Shown here piece after piece: positions 38,229-51,487 of a stretch of 64,000 nucleotides of DNA. The notes beneath the pieces were generated by a model. It did not search any database. It was not told the origin of the DNA and worked only from the letters and a program-made list of their open reading frames with translations. Both the position numbers and the translations under genes were made by a program. The DNA lies in the NCBI GenBank assembly GCA_028023455.1, contig JAQFVV010000459.1, forward strand, positions 1 through 64,000, in the 5' to 3' direction. The stretch is from Epiperipatus broadwayi (lineage: Eukaryota; Onychophora; Udeonychophora; Euonychophora; Peripatidae). Every line of letters starts with the position of its first letter. Within the stretch, counting starts at the first letter, position 1.

Positions 38229-40264
38229 TGGATTTTAACTCTACCATAGATCATCTTGAACAACAGCAAGCATCCAAATGCATTTCCAATAAATCTCATT
38301 GTAGCAGGTTCCAACAAAAAACATAACCAATTAAAAAAAACAGTTTGTGAATGAAAGCCATGGTAGAAACAAAATGTTAATCACTGGGAACTCTCATAGC
38401 AAATTTCCAAAAGAAATTCCAGAAAACCAAGGCACTGGGTGGACCATTGTAACAGAGAATAGTCCTTCTTCACAAGATAGTATTGATAAAATTGCTAATG
38501 ATTTATTAGTCTCTAAGCTTAAACAGAAAAAATCAAATTAAACCAAATCTTACAAAAAAAAACAATAATATGAATATCATACCACCCTTTCTGAACCCTG
38601 TGCTATTTTCTAATAATGATAGAGGTAACAGTAGATGTACTGCGGAGTTCATTTCAATTGGTGATTTCCCGGAATTAGAAACTAACAGAAACTAACAAAA
38701 TGAAAAATTCACATAACACGAATAATAATACCATTAGGAGAATGCAACTAATATTATCATAATAAATCTACCAATCATAAATGACATGTAAGAGTGGTCC
38801 CCCATTTACTCAGATTCTGCCTGATTTGGGTCCAGCAAGTGAAATTTCATACTCGGGAGTCTTACTTAGAAATATCAACAGACCAAACATTTACGTTAAC
38901 ATAGATTACCAGAATCAACAGGATATTATCAATATGTTTGAGGATGAGGAGGCATTGGCTTCCAATTTAACCCAGCCACAAAAAAGTTACTTAGTGCAAG
39001 TCTTAGCCAACTGATAACAAATAATCTTCTCAACACGTTTAATGCAACTATAACCCCAGAATTATGTCTTTTCTCAACTATAGCAGTGACAAGATGCTGA
39101 TTCTTGCTGTCATAAACCTCAATTGTGAGCTTTTCAAATTTTCCTGTCGATGAATTCTGCTGTGAACTCTCAAAAAAAAAAAATAGGAATATGGTATACA
39201 AGTTACTAAATCCTCCCAGCAGCAGGTATCTGATTGTTGAATTCCACAATATATCCCAAAGGCAAATTTCTCAAAAGTCAATAAAGTTTACTGTAGACAA
39301 AGTTAATCAATATGGATAGATCAACAATCCTCAATGGCCAGTTCCGAAACTGCTATCTTAAGTTTATGAAAGCTGATCTACAGCACCTGCTTAGACCTAT
39401 GGTGCAGTTGCTCATGGAAAGAAAGGCTGAAATGCCAATCCTGACTAACATGACAGGATTTGCTATCATGCTCAGCAAAGGAATAAGTCCAACCATGATT
39501 CCCATGATGCAATTTGGACAATCTGTCCCTCTTATTATCTCTTTTAGAGGGAAAACACTACTTCCAGTATCTCATGGAAAGAAAGGCTGAAATCCCAGTC
39601 CTGACTAACATGACAGGATTTGCTATCATGCTCAACAAGGAATAAGTCCAACCATGATTCCCATGATGCAATTTGGACAATCTGTCCCTCTTATTATCTC
39701 TTTTAGAGGGAAACCACCATAGTGTTTTCATTTAAATAATGAACCCACTTGGTTAAACCTTCTTAGCCTGGTTCTGTCAATATTGCCATATCAAAAGGTC
39801 TAGGCTGCACAACTGCAGACCACTTGGTAGTCCTAATAATATTTTCTTAATTTCATCAAGTCGTAATAATATTTTCTTAATTTTCTCTGAAATAAATTCT
39901 TTGGAAAGTAACCTTGTGAGTGACAATACACATGACAATGCAATCAGCCTCAACCTAATAATCAGGGAGAAAAGTCCAGCAGCTCTAGTAAGAGCTCATT
40001 TGAATGTTAATCACCTGATAAAATCAAAAAGGGAAAAGAATAAAAGCAGATGTGTCAGCTGATTTAATCAAAAACCATGACACACCAAGTGAAAAAAGTA
40101 GTATGGAAGTAGTTCCAGGGGACAGTCCCAAAGAAATAGCCCAATCTGAGAAATGCAGATTGCCCAAGGTGAAGTTGAATGGGAAGGCCCACTCTAGTGG
40201 TGCTAGTCAAAGAGTGGATGCTAGGGATGACAAAACAATAACCAAGACAGTGTGGAAGAAATGA
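38229..40264 (+). pseudogene. L1/Tx1-like ORF1 remnants
   Basis: Series of short open pieces preceding the endonuclease: 38347-38541, 38781-39014, 39312-39590 and 40052-40264 (MSADLIKNHDTPSEKSSMEV... KTVWKK). A recognisable phrase is FGQSVPLIISFRGK near 39520. No RNA-binding fold can be proven by eye; assignment rests on position upstream of the endonuclease. It includes an internal tandem duplication (39413-39713). Confidence 0.4.
39413..39713 (+). repeat. Tandem duplication in LINE ORF1
   Basis: A unit starting CATGGAAAGAAAGGCTGAAAT is present at about 39412-39570 and again at about 39571-39713, with only a few differences (for example AGCAAAGGAA versus AACAAGGAA), so it is a relatively recent duplication of ~157 bases. 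Confidence 0.9.
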
Positions 40265-40359
40265 GTAATGAATTTAAATTCCTTTCTACATCTCATCCAC
40301 CCATGAACTCATTGATTAAATCTGACAAAGATCAATTTAATTGCTCCAGTCTGGACCAC

Positions 40360-40875
40360 ATGAATCTCAAATTTTGTGGCATCAACATCCATGGCTTGAA
40401 CTTAATGGAAAGAATAAACAATTATAAATTGGATTCACCAATTTAAACATCATACCATCTGTCTTGCAGAAACTAAGCTTGCATTCATGCTCAAATCCAC
40501 AATGACTAATTAAAATTGTGAATCTAGGGTCCTTTCATCACTCAATTTCAGCCCACACCTCTGCAGGTATTGGAATCCTCATTTCTAAATATCCACTATT
40601 CAAATCATGTAAAATAAACTTCATCAATCAATTTCTCCTAATCACCACATTCTCTCACCAGTCCCTTAAGTTTAACATTGTCTTTCTTTACCCCTAAGAA
40701 AGACTTAACCTTAATTTACTCATTAATCCAACAAATAAATTTATCACTCAGATCCAACCTTTATCCTACATTAATGTTTGGAGACATTAATACTACTTAC
40801 AATCACTTCAATTCCAGATACAATCATCTCTTAATAATCACCCCACTTATGTGTACAGAGAACTTTTTCCACTGA
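40360..40875 (+). pseudogene. LINE APE-type endonuclease remnant
   Basis: In shifting frames one can read LKFCGINIHGLN (N-terminal strand), ICLAETKLAFML (the catalytic Glu region), SAGIGILISKYPLF, SLKFNIVFLYP and TLMFGDINTTYN (the GDxN motif). These are the expected successive motifs of a LINE apurinic endonuclease. At least three frame breaks are present. Confidence 0.65.
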
Positions 40876-41599
40876 AGCCTTCTCTTACTACACTAAGCAA
40901 TATGTGACCATCATAGATCTGGTTTACTACTCTCAGACATCCATTTCATCATTGATTCCTTCCTTCAATGTGTTTTTTCAGACCACCTAGCTCTAGAGAT
41001 CAGTTTATTAATTGACTCATTTCCACAGCCATATAAGCACTTAAAGTTATCCACCTGTATCCTACTCAAAACTACTGCCCCAGAAACAATTTTATCTGAG
41101 TGTTACATATATTTTAGAAAAATCAATGTTCTCACCTTAGCGTGGGTCACATTAATCAATATTTTGAATACAATAATTTTTACACACCCAGGAATAAAGG
41201 TTCCGCTTCCCTCCTACACAGAACAGATCTAACCAGGAACACCTTTAAACAGATACCTGCAGTTCCTGCTTCAATAGAGCTAATCCTTAATCTTAAGCAA
41301 CAATACAAAATGAATCAACAAGCCATTGCTGACTACATCTCAACAAAAAAATTGAGAATCTTTCTAAATCAGCCCCATAACTAGACCAGGGACTACATTA
41401 GGTGGGCTCTGGGCCACAAGAATAAAGTAAATACACCCTCCTCCATCATAATTGACAATAAGCTCTATGCCTGTAACAGCATGATCACACAAATTCTTAA
41501 CTTTTTCAAAGTCAAATTAATCAAATATCCTCATGAATCAAATCATCCCAAACAACTATAAATCATAGCATAACTTTAAAAAGATATTAGTATAAAACT

Positions 41600-42500
41600 A
41601 TTCTCTATGCCAGAGAAAACCCATTTGGATCTCCATGCTATCTGATAATTTATACTTCTTCACCTTGAAAAATTTTCAGTTCCAATCATATCTAGAATGG
41701 TTGATCTCATATCTACTGAAACCCTTGACATTGGGAATGTGTATCCTATAAGGATGATGTCTTTTCACAAGAATAATACTATACCTTCCTCCCTTGAGAA
41801 TCATAGGCCCATCTCTATGATACTGTTAATAATCAAGGTGGTGGAATCCATAATCATGGATAAGATACAAGATAATGTCCTTCCATTCATATCCTAGTAC
41901 CAGTTTTCCAGGAAAGTTATTTAATCACTGATGCAATAGCATTATTCAAGATGATAGTCAATTATACCAGAATCACAAAAAAAATCTAAACCAGTAGTCA
42001 TCCAGCTGGGCATTGCTGGAGCCTTCAACTCCATCAGAACACATTCCCTCATCAACTGTTTTGCCAAGTGTGATATCCCATCTGAGATAATCAATATTAT
42101 AGCAAATTTCCTCAACAACAGAGACATGTTTTATCTCTCTGAATTAACCTCTCTGAATTAATCCTCTAATAACTAGACTTGAGCAAGACCTCCCTGGAAT
42201 ATTTATACCCATCATCAATAGATAAATCCTGCACATAGCATACATGGATGACATGGATGTTTTTCTCCCATCATAAAGCCTAATCCCAAAACTTTCCAAA
42301 ATTCTCTATGCCTTTTCTTCTGTGTCAGGACATAGCTTTAATGTAAATAAAACCTTGGCATGGAAGATATGATCTGGGAACACCATCCCCTTTACTTTTA
42401 GTGCCATGCTCCAAAAATTTCTGGACTTTTCAATTAACAACTCACCCCTTGCAATGAGGAGAATCATATAGTTGTCCCTTCTCCTCTTGACCCAAAAAAA
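41600..42500 (+). pseudogene. LINE reverse transcriptase remnant
   Basis: Readable motifs: PSSLENHRPISMILLIIKVVESII (41790-41860; RT motif 2 region), KPVVIQLGIAGAFNSIRTHSL (about 41990; A-motif region with the catalytic Asp replaced), LEQDLPGIFIP in place of the PQGS box, AYMDDMDVFLPS (about 42240; the catalytic DD retained as MDD), then FNVNKTLAWKI. Frame shifts and stops throughout. Confidence 0.65.
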
Positions 42501-42651
42501 CCATTGATTCATTATTCAAAGTTTATTTGTCACTATATAAAAAAACTTCACTGCTCTACATCCTCGTGTTTCCAAGGATTGCTTATTACATGCTGATTAT
42601 TAATTTTTCCAAAAGTTTATTAGAAAGATAAATTCACTATGTGCAAGACTT

Positions 42652-43461
42652 GTGTGGAAGGGCAAGACCATGGCCATTAGCCTGAGAGGTCTCCATAGGC
42701 ACACAAAACTCTATGGGCTATTATTGCACTCTGTTTCAACCTTTTGTTTCCAGCACACACATAACACCATCCTTACCCTGACTTACCATTTTCCAGAAGC
42801 ATCATGCTTTTCATCTGTTTGTCCTACAGACCCCTTGCGTCTTTCTGTAAGGAGTTGGTTGTCATCCTTATTGTTAAATATTGCAAAATTTATCTCTCTA
42901 CTTATTCAAGTTAATTCACAGAATATTATGTACTGGGATGCATGCCACCTAATTAATGAAGAAATCCCCCTGATCCCATCACTGATAATGCTTCCCAATC
43001 ATTCAATCATTAAAAAGTTTAAACAGTGGCATCTCAAAACATTTTTTTTTTATTTTTTGATTAAATTAAACCACCTAAGTGCTCTGCCCACATGCCAGTT
43101 TCTGGTCTATTGTAGGAGGTTCTCTTGCTTGGACCTGGTCTCCTCTCTATGTAAATGGGATTATGACACAATAATACATGACAGAGACTGTATTACACCC
43201 ATATACAATACTAGAGTGTCTCTCCTCACCCAAATGATTTGTAGCATATCCAATGGAATCTTTCCATCTATAAGAATCATAACTTTTCTGATGTTTGATT
43301 ATTGGTCAGCCAGGTGTGCTCTCATTTATTGCCATGCCTTGGTGGACTATAAGAAATTACTTCTGGCAAAACTCCAGGCCATCAGAAAGAGAGATAAAAA
43401 AATTATCTCCAACATACATCTACACTGCCACATGAGCCTTGTAGAAATAGACAATTTGTGA
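42652..43461 (+). pseudogene. LINE ORF2 C-terminal region (269-codon open piece)
   Basis: Begins within WKGKTMAISLRGLHRHTKLYG, similar in kind to the FIWxxKxPRISLKTLQ connecting region of L1/Tx1 elements. It continues open for 269 codons to a C-terminal segment (FLMFDYWSARCALIYCHALV) comparable with VLFVLWITRCAMIFQPKL in the palindrome copy. Despite its length it is a LINE tail, not a host gene. Confidence 0.6.
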
Positions 43462-43829
43462 TTGCACAGTTGATTGTTTATGTCCAGATCATTGTTATTG
43501 GGTTATGTAACATTTATCATAGTGTCTGTTAACAACATAACTCTGTTATTGCTATAATGTAATTTTTTAAGCTCACAATAAAATTTCTTGATAATAAAAA
43601 AGAGAAACTGCATAATATACATTTGAAATATACAGTACTGATATTGGGTGCATCTAAGTGTTGACCGGTTTTTAATGAGTTATCGATACAAATATACACT
43701 ACAGATACAAAAACATTCACTTTAAGGAAAATGTGGCAAGTGATAGCTTAACTTCTGAGAGAATTCTCCAAGCTGGTCACATTGTGCAATCATAATTAGT
43801 CATTCTAAATAATCAAAATTTAAAACTCA

Positions 43830-43835
<6 letters not shown>

Positions 43836-43908
<73 letters not shown>
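43836..43908. repeat. (TA)n microsatellite
   Basis: Two TA runs with a short GTTATAAA break near 43868. Confidence 0.95.
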
Positions 43909-43910
<2 letters not shown>

Positions 43911-45256
43911 TAACTATCCTTCAATGATGATAGCAAATAGCTTGAAATTAGTTGATCTGAGGGTGAGCAAATGAAAGAGATAGTTATTTCTGACTCTTTT
44001 GTCATTTATGTAAACAAATTTTACACTTGTTTCGGTGGTTTTGGTAAAACGCCATCTATTGATCATAAATAACAAGTGATAGCAAGTTACGTGAATAACT
44101 TGTTTTTGTTTTTCATATATATATATTGATTGTAATGGATTAAGGCTAAGGTTTGGCACCCTAATAAATATAAATCAATATGCTATCACATGACTCCAGC
44201 TAATGAAAGCACAAGATAGGATTTATTAATCACTGTTATCTCATATGTATCATGACTTACTTACACTCAGAGTAAGTGGCACAGTGCTAAAATAAATATA
44301 AATAAAACATATTTAATAGCTATTACATAACAAAAAACCGAAATCCCCTTAAGTATATTCCTTTTGGAATAATCAAAAGGTTTATGCACAGTCTTACATT
44401 TTGACTGTCCAGCAGTCTTTTTCATAGCTGAAAAAGAATGCAGGGTGTCAAATGTAGGGTTGTGCATGGTGTAGGTTAGTAAGGGATTTTTCTAAAAGGT
44501 GTTCAAAGTGGTAGATAAATTGTACTTATATAAGTTTATTACAGCAAAATAAAGGAAGTGGTGAATTTGGTAATAATTCTGTTTTTAAGCAGTTTGACCA
44601 TTAGAAATGACGGAGCTGGAATTGTAATCCATAGACTTTGAACTCATCTGCCACTTGATCATTGCCCTGAACTACCCAGGACATTAACACTAATGATATA
44701 ATAACATGGGTGTAGTATATAAATGAATAAGCAAGCTTCTATCAGAAAGTTTTAAAAGACTCAAAGTAAGCAAAAGAAAAAAAACCCAGATCTTTAGAAC
44801 TGACACTAATATTGATTAATTTCAAAAAATACAGTCAAACCTCATCTCAATGTTTTTGTTACTAAGTCTTCAACTATCTATAGTATGTCACAACATAAAC
44901 AATACAGATTTATATCTAACGATCAAAATATAATAAAGATTTCTGAAGATTATGGTCACTAACTGCAAAATAATTAATAACATAATGTTACTAAATTTAT
45001 TTGTTATTAAGAAAATGAACCTTTTTGATTATTGTACTTAAATAAATTCTTTCTGACCTTAGAAAATAGTATTATGTCTCAAAATACATTCAATGAGTCT
45101 CAAAATTGCTAACAAATTTAATATGTTTTTCTCATTAATTATTCTACAGACACACTAAACGTATTCCTTTTAGTGATATTTTGTTACTTTTTTGATTTTA
45201 TATATATAAAAAATAACAACTAATAATTTAATAGTTGAAATACACAGGCTTATATT

Positions 45257-45297
<41 letters not shown>

Positions 45298-47618
45298 CTA
45301 TATATGTAATAGACAGGGTATGCACAGACTTTCACATGATCCACCACTCTCAATTTAGTAAGCCTGCTATTTAAATTAGTATATCAAATTTAAATATTCT
45401 AATTCTTCATTATCACATCGAAAACATTAATTATAGTATACTATATTTTCAACATATTTAATTTTTTGTTGGTTAATCCTTAATGGGCTTTAAACTGAGG
45501 TCATTGTATTTCATCTAGAGTCTTTGTTCAACTTCATCAATGCTCTTTTCCTGAAATTGTGATTGGTTATAAATTTTTATTAGTTCTTATGTTTTTATTA
45601 ACTTAATCATTCATTCAGACATCATAAACAGTAATTTAAATTGAGAGGTCTATCTTCATGCTTTCATTTCCAGTACTTAAGATTTGCCCATATATAAGCA
45701 TTTGGGTTGGAAAGAATAAGTGGATTCATTTAATTCTTTCATAAATAATATATCTTGTGTTGGGAGTGAAAGTATTCATTTATTATTAACACTCATAAAA
45801 AGCGCATGCACAATAGCTTGAAAAGGCTGATCTTTAATGTATTAATCTTTGATATTAAAATAAGTTTTTTTTATGTTATGTCTATAGTCAAGTAGTCACC
45901 CATTGTATTTAAAAAAAACTTTTTCAACATTTTATCTTCTTATATTCCTTCTTTCTTGTTCTTTTTTTAAAAAAATATTTTCTTATATAACACTCCATTT
46001 ACAGCACATTAAATTAGACGTTATCTTATTCATTTAATTTCTTTATGTAGATGTTTTCCAAAATCCTACGTTTTACATTTAATATTTTTTGTAATATTCT
46101 TTGACTCAAAGATTCTTTATAACTTCATGTATATTTTCTAATTTTTTAAATATGAGTTAAAAATATGAAATCAACATCTTTTAAAAAAAAGTATATATTT
46201 ATTTATTTGAAAAAAAAAACTTAAATTTTATCAGCTGTTTTTTAAAAAATATTATAACAACAAAAGTTAAAAAAAATATTCCATTACAAAAATAAATGTA
46301 AATAGTCGGAGTATTAATTCCAAAAATATGGAGATAAATAAGGCAATCTGTTTTTAAATATATTATTTAGTAAAGACAATAAACAATACACTTTTAAAAA
46401 AACATTTTTTGATATACCCAAACACATAACAACTTACATATAAAATAGGTGCTTTAATACATTGTATAACTTAAAATTGTTGGTGAACCAAAAATTAAAA
46501 TATATAAAATTAAAAATTATATATTATTAATATATATATATATTTAAATTTGTTATTTGAATTCCTAATTTAAAACAACTGATCTAGGAAGACATATAAG
46601 TGAATGTGCACGCTCACTTTATAATTTTGATAACATATAATACACACACACACACAACTTATATAAATGACAACTCCTTGTATTTTACATGCTCAAAAAG
46701 ATTTGATTTTGCAACAATTATTTATTTCAAAATTAAAGCAGATGGTAAAAAACACAAAAAAATTAAGAAATCTTTTTTAAAATTATTATTTACTTAAAGA
46801 TTAATTATTTCTAAACCGAGAGACTTATTAAAAATTTTAAAGTCTTAAGAGGATTATCGAACATAATAAAGGTCATGAAAAGTGTGTTTACAAACAAAAA
46901 TTTAAATAATTGTCTAGACATGAATTAACAACTTGATGTCTGAAGGTAATGGTCAATTTTATAAAGTTGACCAAATGATTAAAAATTAATTTTAAATATT
47001 ACATATACTGCCTGGATTGGAAACCTGTTTTGCATTGAACACGTAATTATTCATATTTTATATTATTATTATTCTACTAGTTTAAAAGTAAAAGTAGTTA
47101 TTAATTTTAAACTTGGCTTTTTTTTTTGATCTTTTATAATATGTACTAAAACTGAATAAAATATCCAGTTTATAGCTGCATATTACATATTTTTCCGTAA
47201 GTATTGTTGTCTAAAGAAAACAATAGATTGCTACAAGTAAATGACATTTCAAGATTTTTTTATCACTTTAATATTATTGAATTCGTTATAACATCTGAAG
47301 ATATATCCAACTTAATATTATTTATTAGCTATTTATATCATTAGCATATATAATTGTAAATTACCCTATTCTATTTGATTTAATACCAAGACAGATCAGC
47401 AAATTTTTGTGTTTAAGGGGTTCACACTTTTATTTCATATAATAAAGCCATTTACTAATTGTTATTGTTGTTATTATTAGTACTATAAAATACTGTACTA
47501 AATAAATAAAACAATGTTTACATTTTTGTAAAATTAATGTTGAATCAACATAAATATACCATTAGTATAATGTTTTAACTATTCATAGTTATCTTGAAAA
47601 TAAAAACCATAAGTTGTT
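43909..47618. other. AT-rich intergenic sequence without recognised gene
   Basis: Contains a TA/TG dinucleotide tract (about 45258-45302) and a short (AC)n (about 46641-46656). Only short ORFs with many low-complexity residues. Nothing recognised as gene or RNA. Confidence 0.6.
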
Positions 47619-47627
47619 GTTGTTGTT

Positions 47628-47691
<64 letters not shown>

Positions 47692-47725
47692 CAGTAGTAG
47701 CAGTAGCAGTAGTAGCAGTAGTAGC

Positions 47726-47774
<49 letters not shown>
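47619..47774. repeat. (TAG)n microsatellite at LINE 3' end
   Basis: TTG/TAG trinucleotide array with a few CAG units. On the minus strand it directly follows AATAAATAAAGAATTGAAT, so it is the (ACT)n-type tail of the CR1-like LINE. ORFs through it (poly-Ser, poly-Thr) are not genes. Confidence 0.9.
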
Positions 47775-47969
47775 TAATTCAATTCTTTATTTATTTAATG
47801 TACATATCAACAGCATTTAGCCAATTATAGATTGCACAGTAAGGTAATTATTATATACAAATCTAAATAAGCATAAAAAAAAGAAACAAACAAATAATAA
47901 CAATAAAATGCAGGAATAAGTAAAAAGGTAATATATCAAATGAAATTAGAGATAATATTTTTTTAAGAT

Positions 47970-50658
47970 GATTTTAGTCAATTGTTTAAAATCCAAATTA
48001 AAAATATCATCATTAGCAAAATCTTTGTTATAAGTTCTAGGTAAACGAAAAAAGGGGAAAATCTTAATACATCAGATTTACAAATTTTAAGTTCGAGTGT
48101 TATAATTTTGTTTCTTGATACCTAATCTAGAAAAAAATTAGATTCAGAAATATTCTGGGAAATAAATTTATAAAGAAATTTAAGATCTTTTGTTTTCCGT
48201 TTCAGCAGTAAGTGAATATAGTGTTCATTATTTTAACTATTTAATTTTAAAAATTCGTGCAAAACAGACTGAATTCTTGATATCTGTCTTGTTATGAGGA
48301 TTCCATATAATTGAACCATACTCCAAGATGGGAAGAACTAAGGGTATAAAAAGTTTGATCTTTGTAAATTTATTAATTGCTTTTTCATATCTGTAAATAG
48401 CTCCTACAATTTTAAGATATTTATTCACCATAAAATTAATGTAGTTATGAAAAGGCCCATTGTTGAAAAATATTATTCCTAGATTTCTTTGATGATCATT
48501 TGTTATGGTTTTAGAGTTACCAAATAAAATAGGAAAACCTTAAGATTTCAGATTTTCTAGAGGAAGATACAATGGATCCCTTGTCTATATTTATATTTAT
48601 ATAATTATATTCCCACCAATTCAAGAAATTATCTATATCACTTTGAAGTAAAAAACAGTCATTAATAGGATAAATATGCCTAAAAATTTTGCAATCATCT
48701 GCATAACATAGAAGATGTGAAAATTTAATGCACTTTTTTAGATCAACAATGTATACATTGAATAATAATAGTGCAAAAACACTGCCTTGAGGCATCCCAG
48801 TGAAGCAATAATATGGTAATGACAATTTATTGTTAAATTTCACACAAGACATTCTATTTTTAAGACCAATTAATTAATAATTTGGAAAAACCTAACCTAC
48901 AAAACTTTTGAAGAAGAATTTTATGATAACTCTATCAAAAGCCATGGACATATCAAAATAAATAACATCCGACCTAGATTGATTCTCAATTGAATTTTAA
49001 ATGTCATCAAAAATAGTTAGCAAATTTGTTTCAGTGGATATATTAGGTGAAAGGCCATGCTGCTCTTGTGCCAAAACCTTATAAACATCCAAGATAATTT
49101 TATTATATAAACATCTTTCAAATATTCAAGCAACAGTGTGTAGAACTGAAATAGGTCTATAGTCACTTACCAAATCTCTAAATCCTTTCTTAAAAATAGG
49201 TACAATTTTAGCAATTTTAAGGGATGTAGGAAAAGTACTATTTTCTAAAGAGCAATTACAAATATGAAAATGAAGAGAAGCAATGTATTTAGCACATCCT
49301 TTATAAATAAAAGCTGGAACATTGTCACGGCCCACACTAGAATGTAATTTAAGCTGCTTAGTAGCTGAATAATATCACATACAATAAATGAATTAAATGT
49401 TATTCTTTCTTTAATTATATCATTGTTTTCAGTTAAAGTTAAATTAGTAAAAGAATTACATTGTTTAAAAAGCTCTGAGAAATAATGCGAAAAATCATCT
49501 GCGACTAGATTTGAATTATAACTCTGTAATTTTTTTTCTAATACTTAAATCCTTGACTAGAGACCAAAATTGCAAAGGTTTATCAGAAATATGATTATCA
49601 GTATTTTGTATAACTTTTTGAAAATCTCTATGATATATAACCTTTGACAATCTTCTATAATTAATAAAATTGTTATAATAATTTAAGTTCTTAGTTTTTC
49701 AATATTTACAGTGGTGAAATGATTTCCTTTCAATAACTTATTTAAGAGAAACTAAAAACCAGACAGAAAAATGGTTAATTAAAAAAAATTTCTTAGGAAT
49801 GTATTTGTCAATTAGTTCTCTAAATGATTGTTGAAAAAATTTCATACAGAAATCTATCTCTGATGAAGAATACAATTTTTTCCAGTTAAAATTAAATAAA
49901 TGTAAACAAATACCCAAATAATTTCCTTTTTTGTAGTTTCTTTTCATAATTTTAAAGGGAAAAAGTTTATTAAATTTAATATTAATATAAAATTCTAAGG
50001 AAGGATGATGTAAATCAATGAAAAAAGGAAGAGAAGAAGTAGGTAAACATTTAATTGTAGGAAAATTACTAAGAATAAAGTGCAATGTGTGATCATTCAA
50101 ATTGGTGTATGGATTATATTGTTTTAGATTTAACAAATTGCAAAACTGAATCATTCTCAGTGCTTTAGATAAAAAAGAGACTGAATCTATGATAGTATTA
50201 CCTGAATATAAATCAGGAATATTAAAATTACCACTAATAACTATATATGATTTGTATTTGATTAAAAAGTCTTCAAGAATACAAAGAAACTCATTAAATT
50301 GTAAAAAGAAAAATGTTGGCTTTATGTACATAGTACCCAAAAGAACCTTGACACTATTTTACAAACATATTTCACACCATGTAGCCTCACAAGATAGTGA
50401 TGAAATAAAAATATGTATAAAATTGCATTTAAAAGCAATGAGCATGCCTCCATCTTTGGAAGCAACATCAGAGGATCTGTCTGTTCGAAGTACTTTATAT
50501 CTATTGTCCATAAAAATATCATCTGAAATGTGTTGAGTAAGCCAAGTTTCTGAAATAAAAACAATATTAAAATTTTCAGAACTGAAGAATTGCTTAATTT
50601 TTGCAGTCTTAGTTATCATCCCATGAATGTTTATATAAAAATAATAAAGTCCAAACAT
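47970..50658 (-). pseudogene. CR1-like ORF2: endonuclease and reverse transcriptase (broken)
   Basis: Endonuclease: NIHGMITKTAKI (50640), FNIVFISETWLTQHISDD (about 50570), KDGGMLIAF, VISGNFNIPD (50220), DLHHPSLEFY (about 50010). Reverse transcriptase: GRDNVPAFIYKG (49335), VPIFKKG...DYRPISVLHTVA, FDMSMAFDRV (about 48950), GMPQGSVFALLLFNVYI (about 48790), catalytic CYADDCKIF (about 48700), NWWEYNYININIDK, then LVLPILEYGSIIWNPH (about 48320). The longest open pieces are 50340-49738 (200 aa) and 48852-48517 (111 aa). All key catalytic boxes survive although the frame is broken repeatedly. Confidence 0.8.
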
Positions 50659-51099
50659 AATATCAAAAAATATATAATAACAAACAATAATCGAGAGAAA
50701 AAAATGTTAATAAAGGATGATGCTGGCAAAAGAAATTAATCAGAAAGTATTAATAAACTAGCCAAAGAGCCATGAAAAAATTTAATGCAGTACCACAAGG
50801 CCATAAATGATTCGAAATAAATTCCCAATGCTTATGTTTGGGAATTTAAAAAAAAAAACTATGATTATTATAATTAAATATATTAATCCTAATACATATG
50901 ACTTTAACCTGAAGTTTGTCTTCCAAAAATCTCTTTATATCAGTAGATTTAAAACCTACTGCCAAATTTGAAATCAAATGTTTATAATATTTATCATTAT
51001 CCTTAATTTGTAAAGTTAAGAGCGTGCTAATAGCTCTAAACAAGCTTTTTTTTTTTATTTATGATAAATGCTACTACAAGAGAAGGCATTCAAATCATG

Positions 51100-51155
51100 G
51101 TCCCCATCCCCAGACCGGTTTCGACCTATGGGTCTCTTCAGTGAGGAGTTGGGAC
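51100..51155 (-). ncRNA. Type I hammerhead ribozyme (minus strand)
   Basis: Exact reverse-complement twin of 51432-51487 in the left arm. Core CTGAAGA at 51141-51135 on the minus strand, cleavage site at 51113. All helices are unchanged. A transcript through the whole insert on either strand would contain one ribozyme and one antisense copy of it, which could mask the ribozyme by pairing. Confidence 0.85.
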
Positions 51156-51431
51156 ATTGGATCTAAAAAACCAACTCAAGCAAAGCATTTATCTAAAAGA
51201 TAATTGTTAGAAGAAGATCTGAAACTTTTAGACATCTACATGTCTTTAAAGTCAGCTCTCCAACTGAAAAAATCATATGGGCCTGAACTTAATTCAGATA
51301 CTCCATATATTAGTAGGCTTAGCTCTTTAATTTAATTAAAGCCACATGTAGATGTCTAAAAGTTTCAGATCTTCTTCTAACAATTATCTTTTAGATAAAT
51401 GCTTTGCTTGAGTTGGTTTTTTAGATCCAAT

Positions 51432-51487
51432 GTCCCAACTCCTCACTGAAGAGACCCATAGGTCGAAACCGGTCTGGGGATGGGGAC
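51432..51487 (+). ncRNA. Type I hammerhead ribozyme (plus strand)
   Basis: All core residues are present: CTGAAGA (51446-51452), stem II GACC/GGTC with loop CATA (51453-51464), GAAA (51465-51468), very short stem III ACCGGT and cleavage-site C at 51474. Stem I closes with TCCTCA (51440-51445) against TGGGGA (51475-51480, one G-T wobble), an AAC/TG internal loop, then GTCCC/GGGAC (51432-51436 and 51483-51487). An internal loop in stem I opposite loop II is the layout that gives active natural hammerheads. The palindromic ACCGGT stem III has almost no loop, which in known cases favours cleavage as a dimer. Confidence 0.85.

Larger units (their letters stand above)
38229..43470 (+). mobile_element. 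L1/Tx1-like LINE (broken, near full length)
   Basis: A non-LTR retrotransposon of about 5.2 kb in plus orientation. Order: ORF1-like fragments (38229-40260), APE-type endonuclease (40360-40870), reverse transcriptase (about 41600-42480), connecting region (VWKGKTMAISLRGLHRHTKLYGL near 42650) and C-terminal region (to 43461). The connecting-region motif and the C-terminal WSARCALIYCHALVDYKKLL resemble those of the L1/Tx1 group and of the palindrome fragment at 20890-22850. The frame is interrupted many times, so it is not active. Ends and target duplication could not be fixed. Confidence 0.65.

Noticed and set aside
47579-47830. Poly-Ser and poly-Thr ORFs on both strands
   Set aside because: They read through the (TAG)n microsatellite tail of the LINE.
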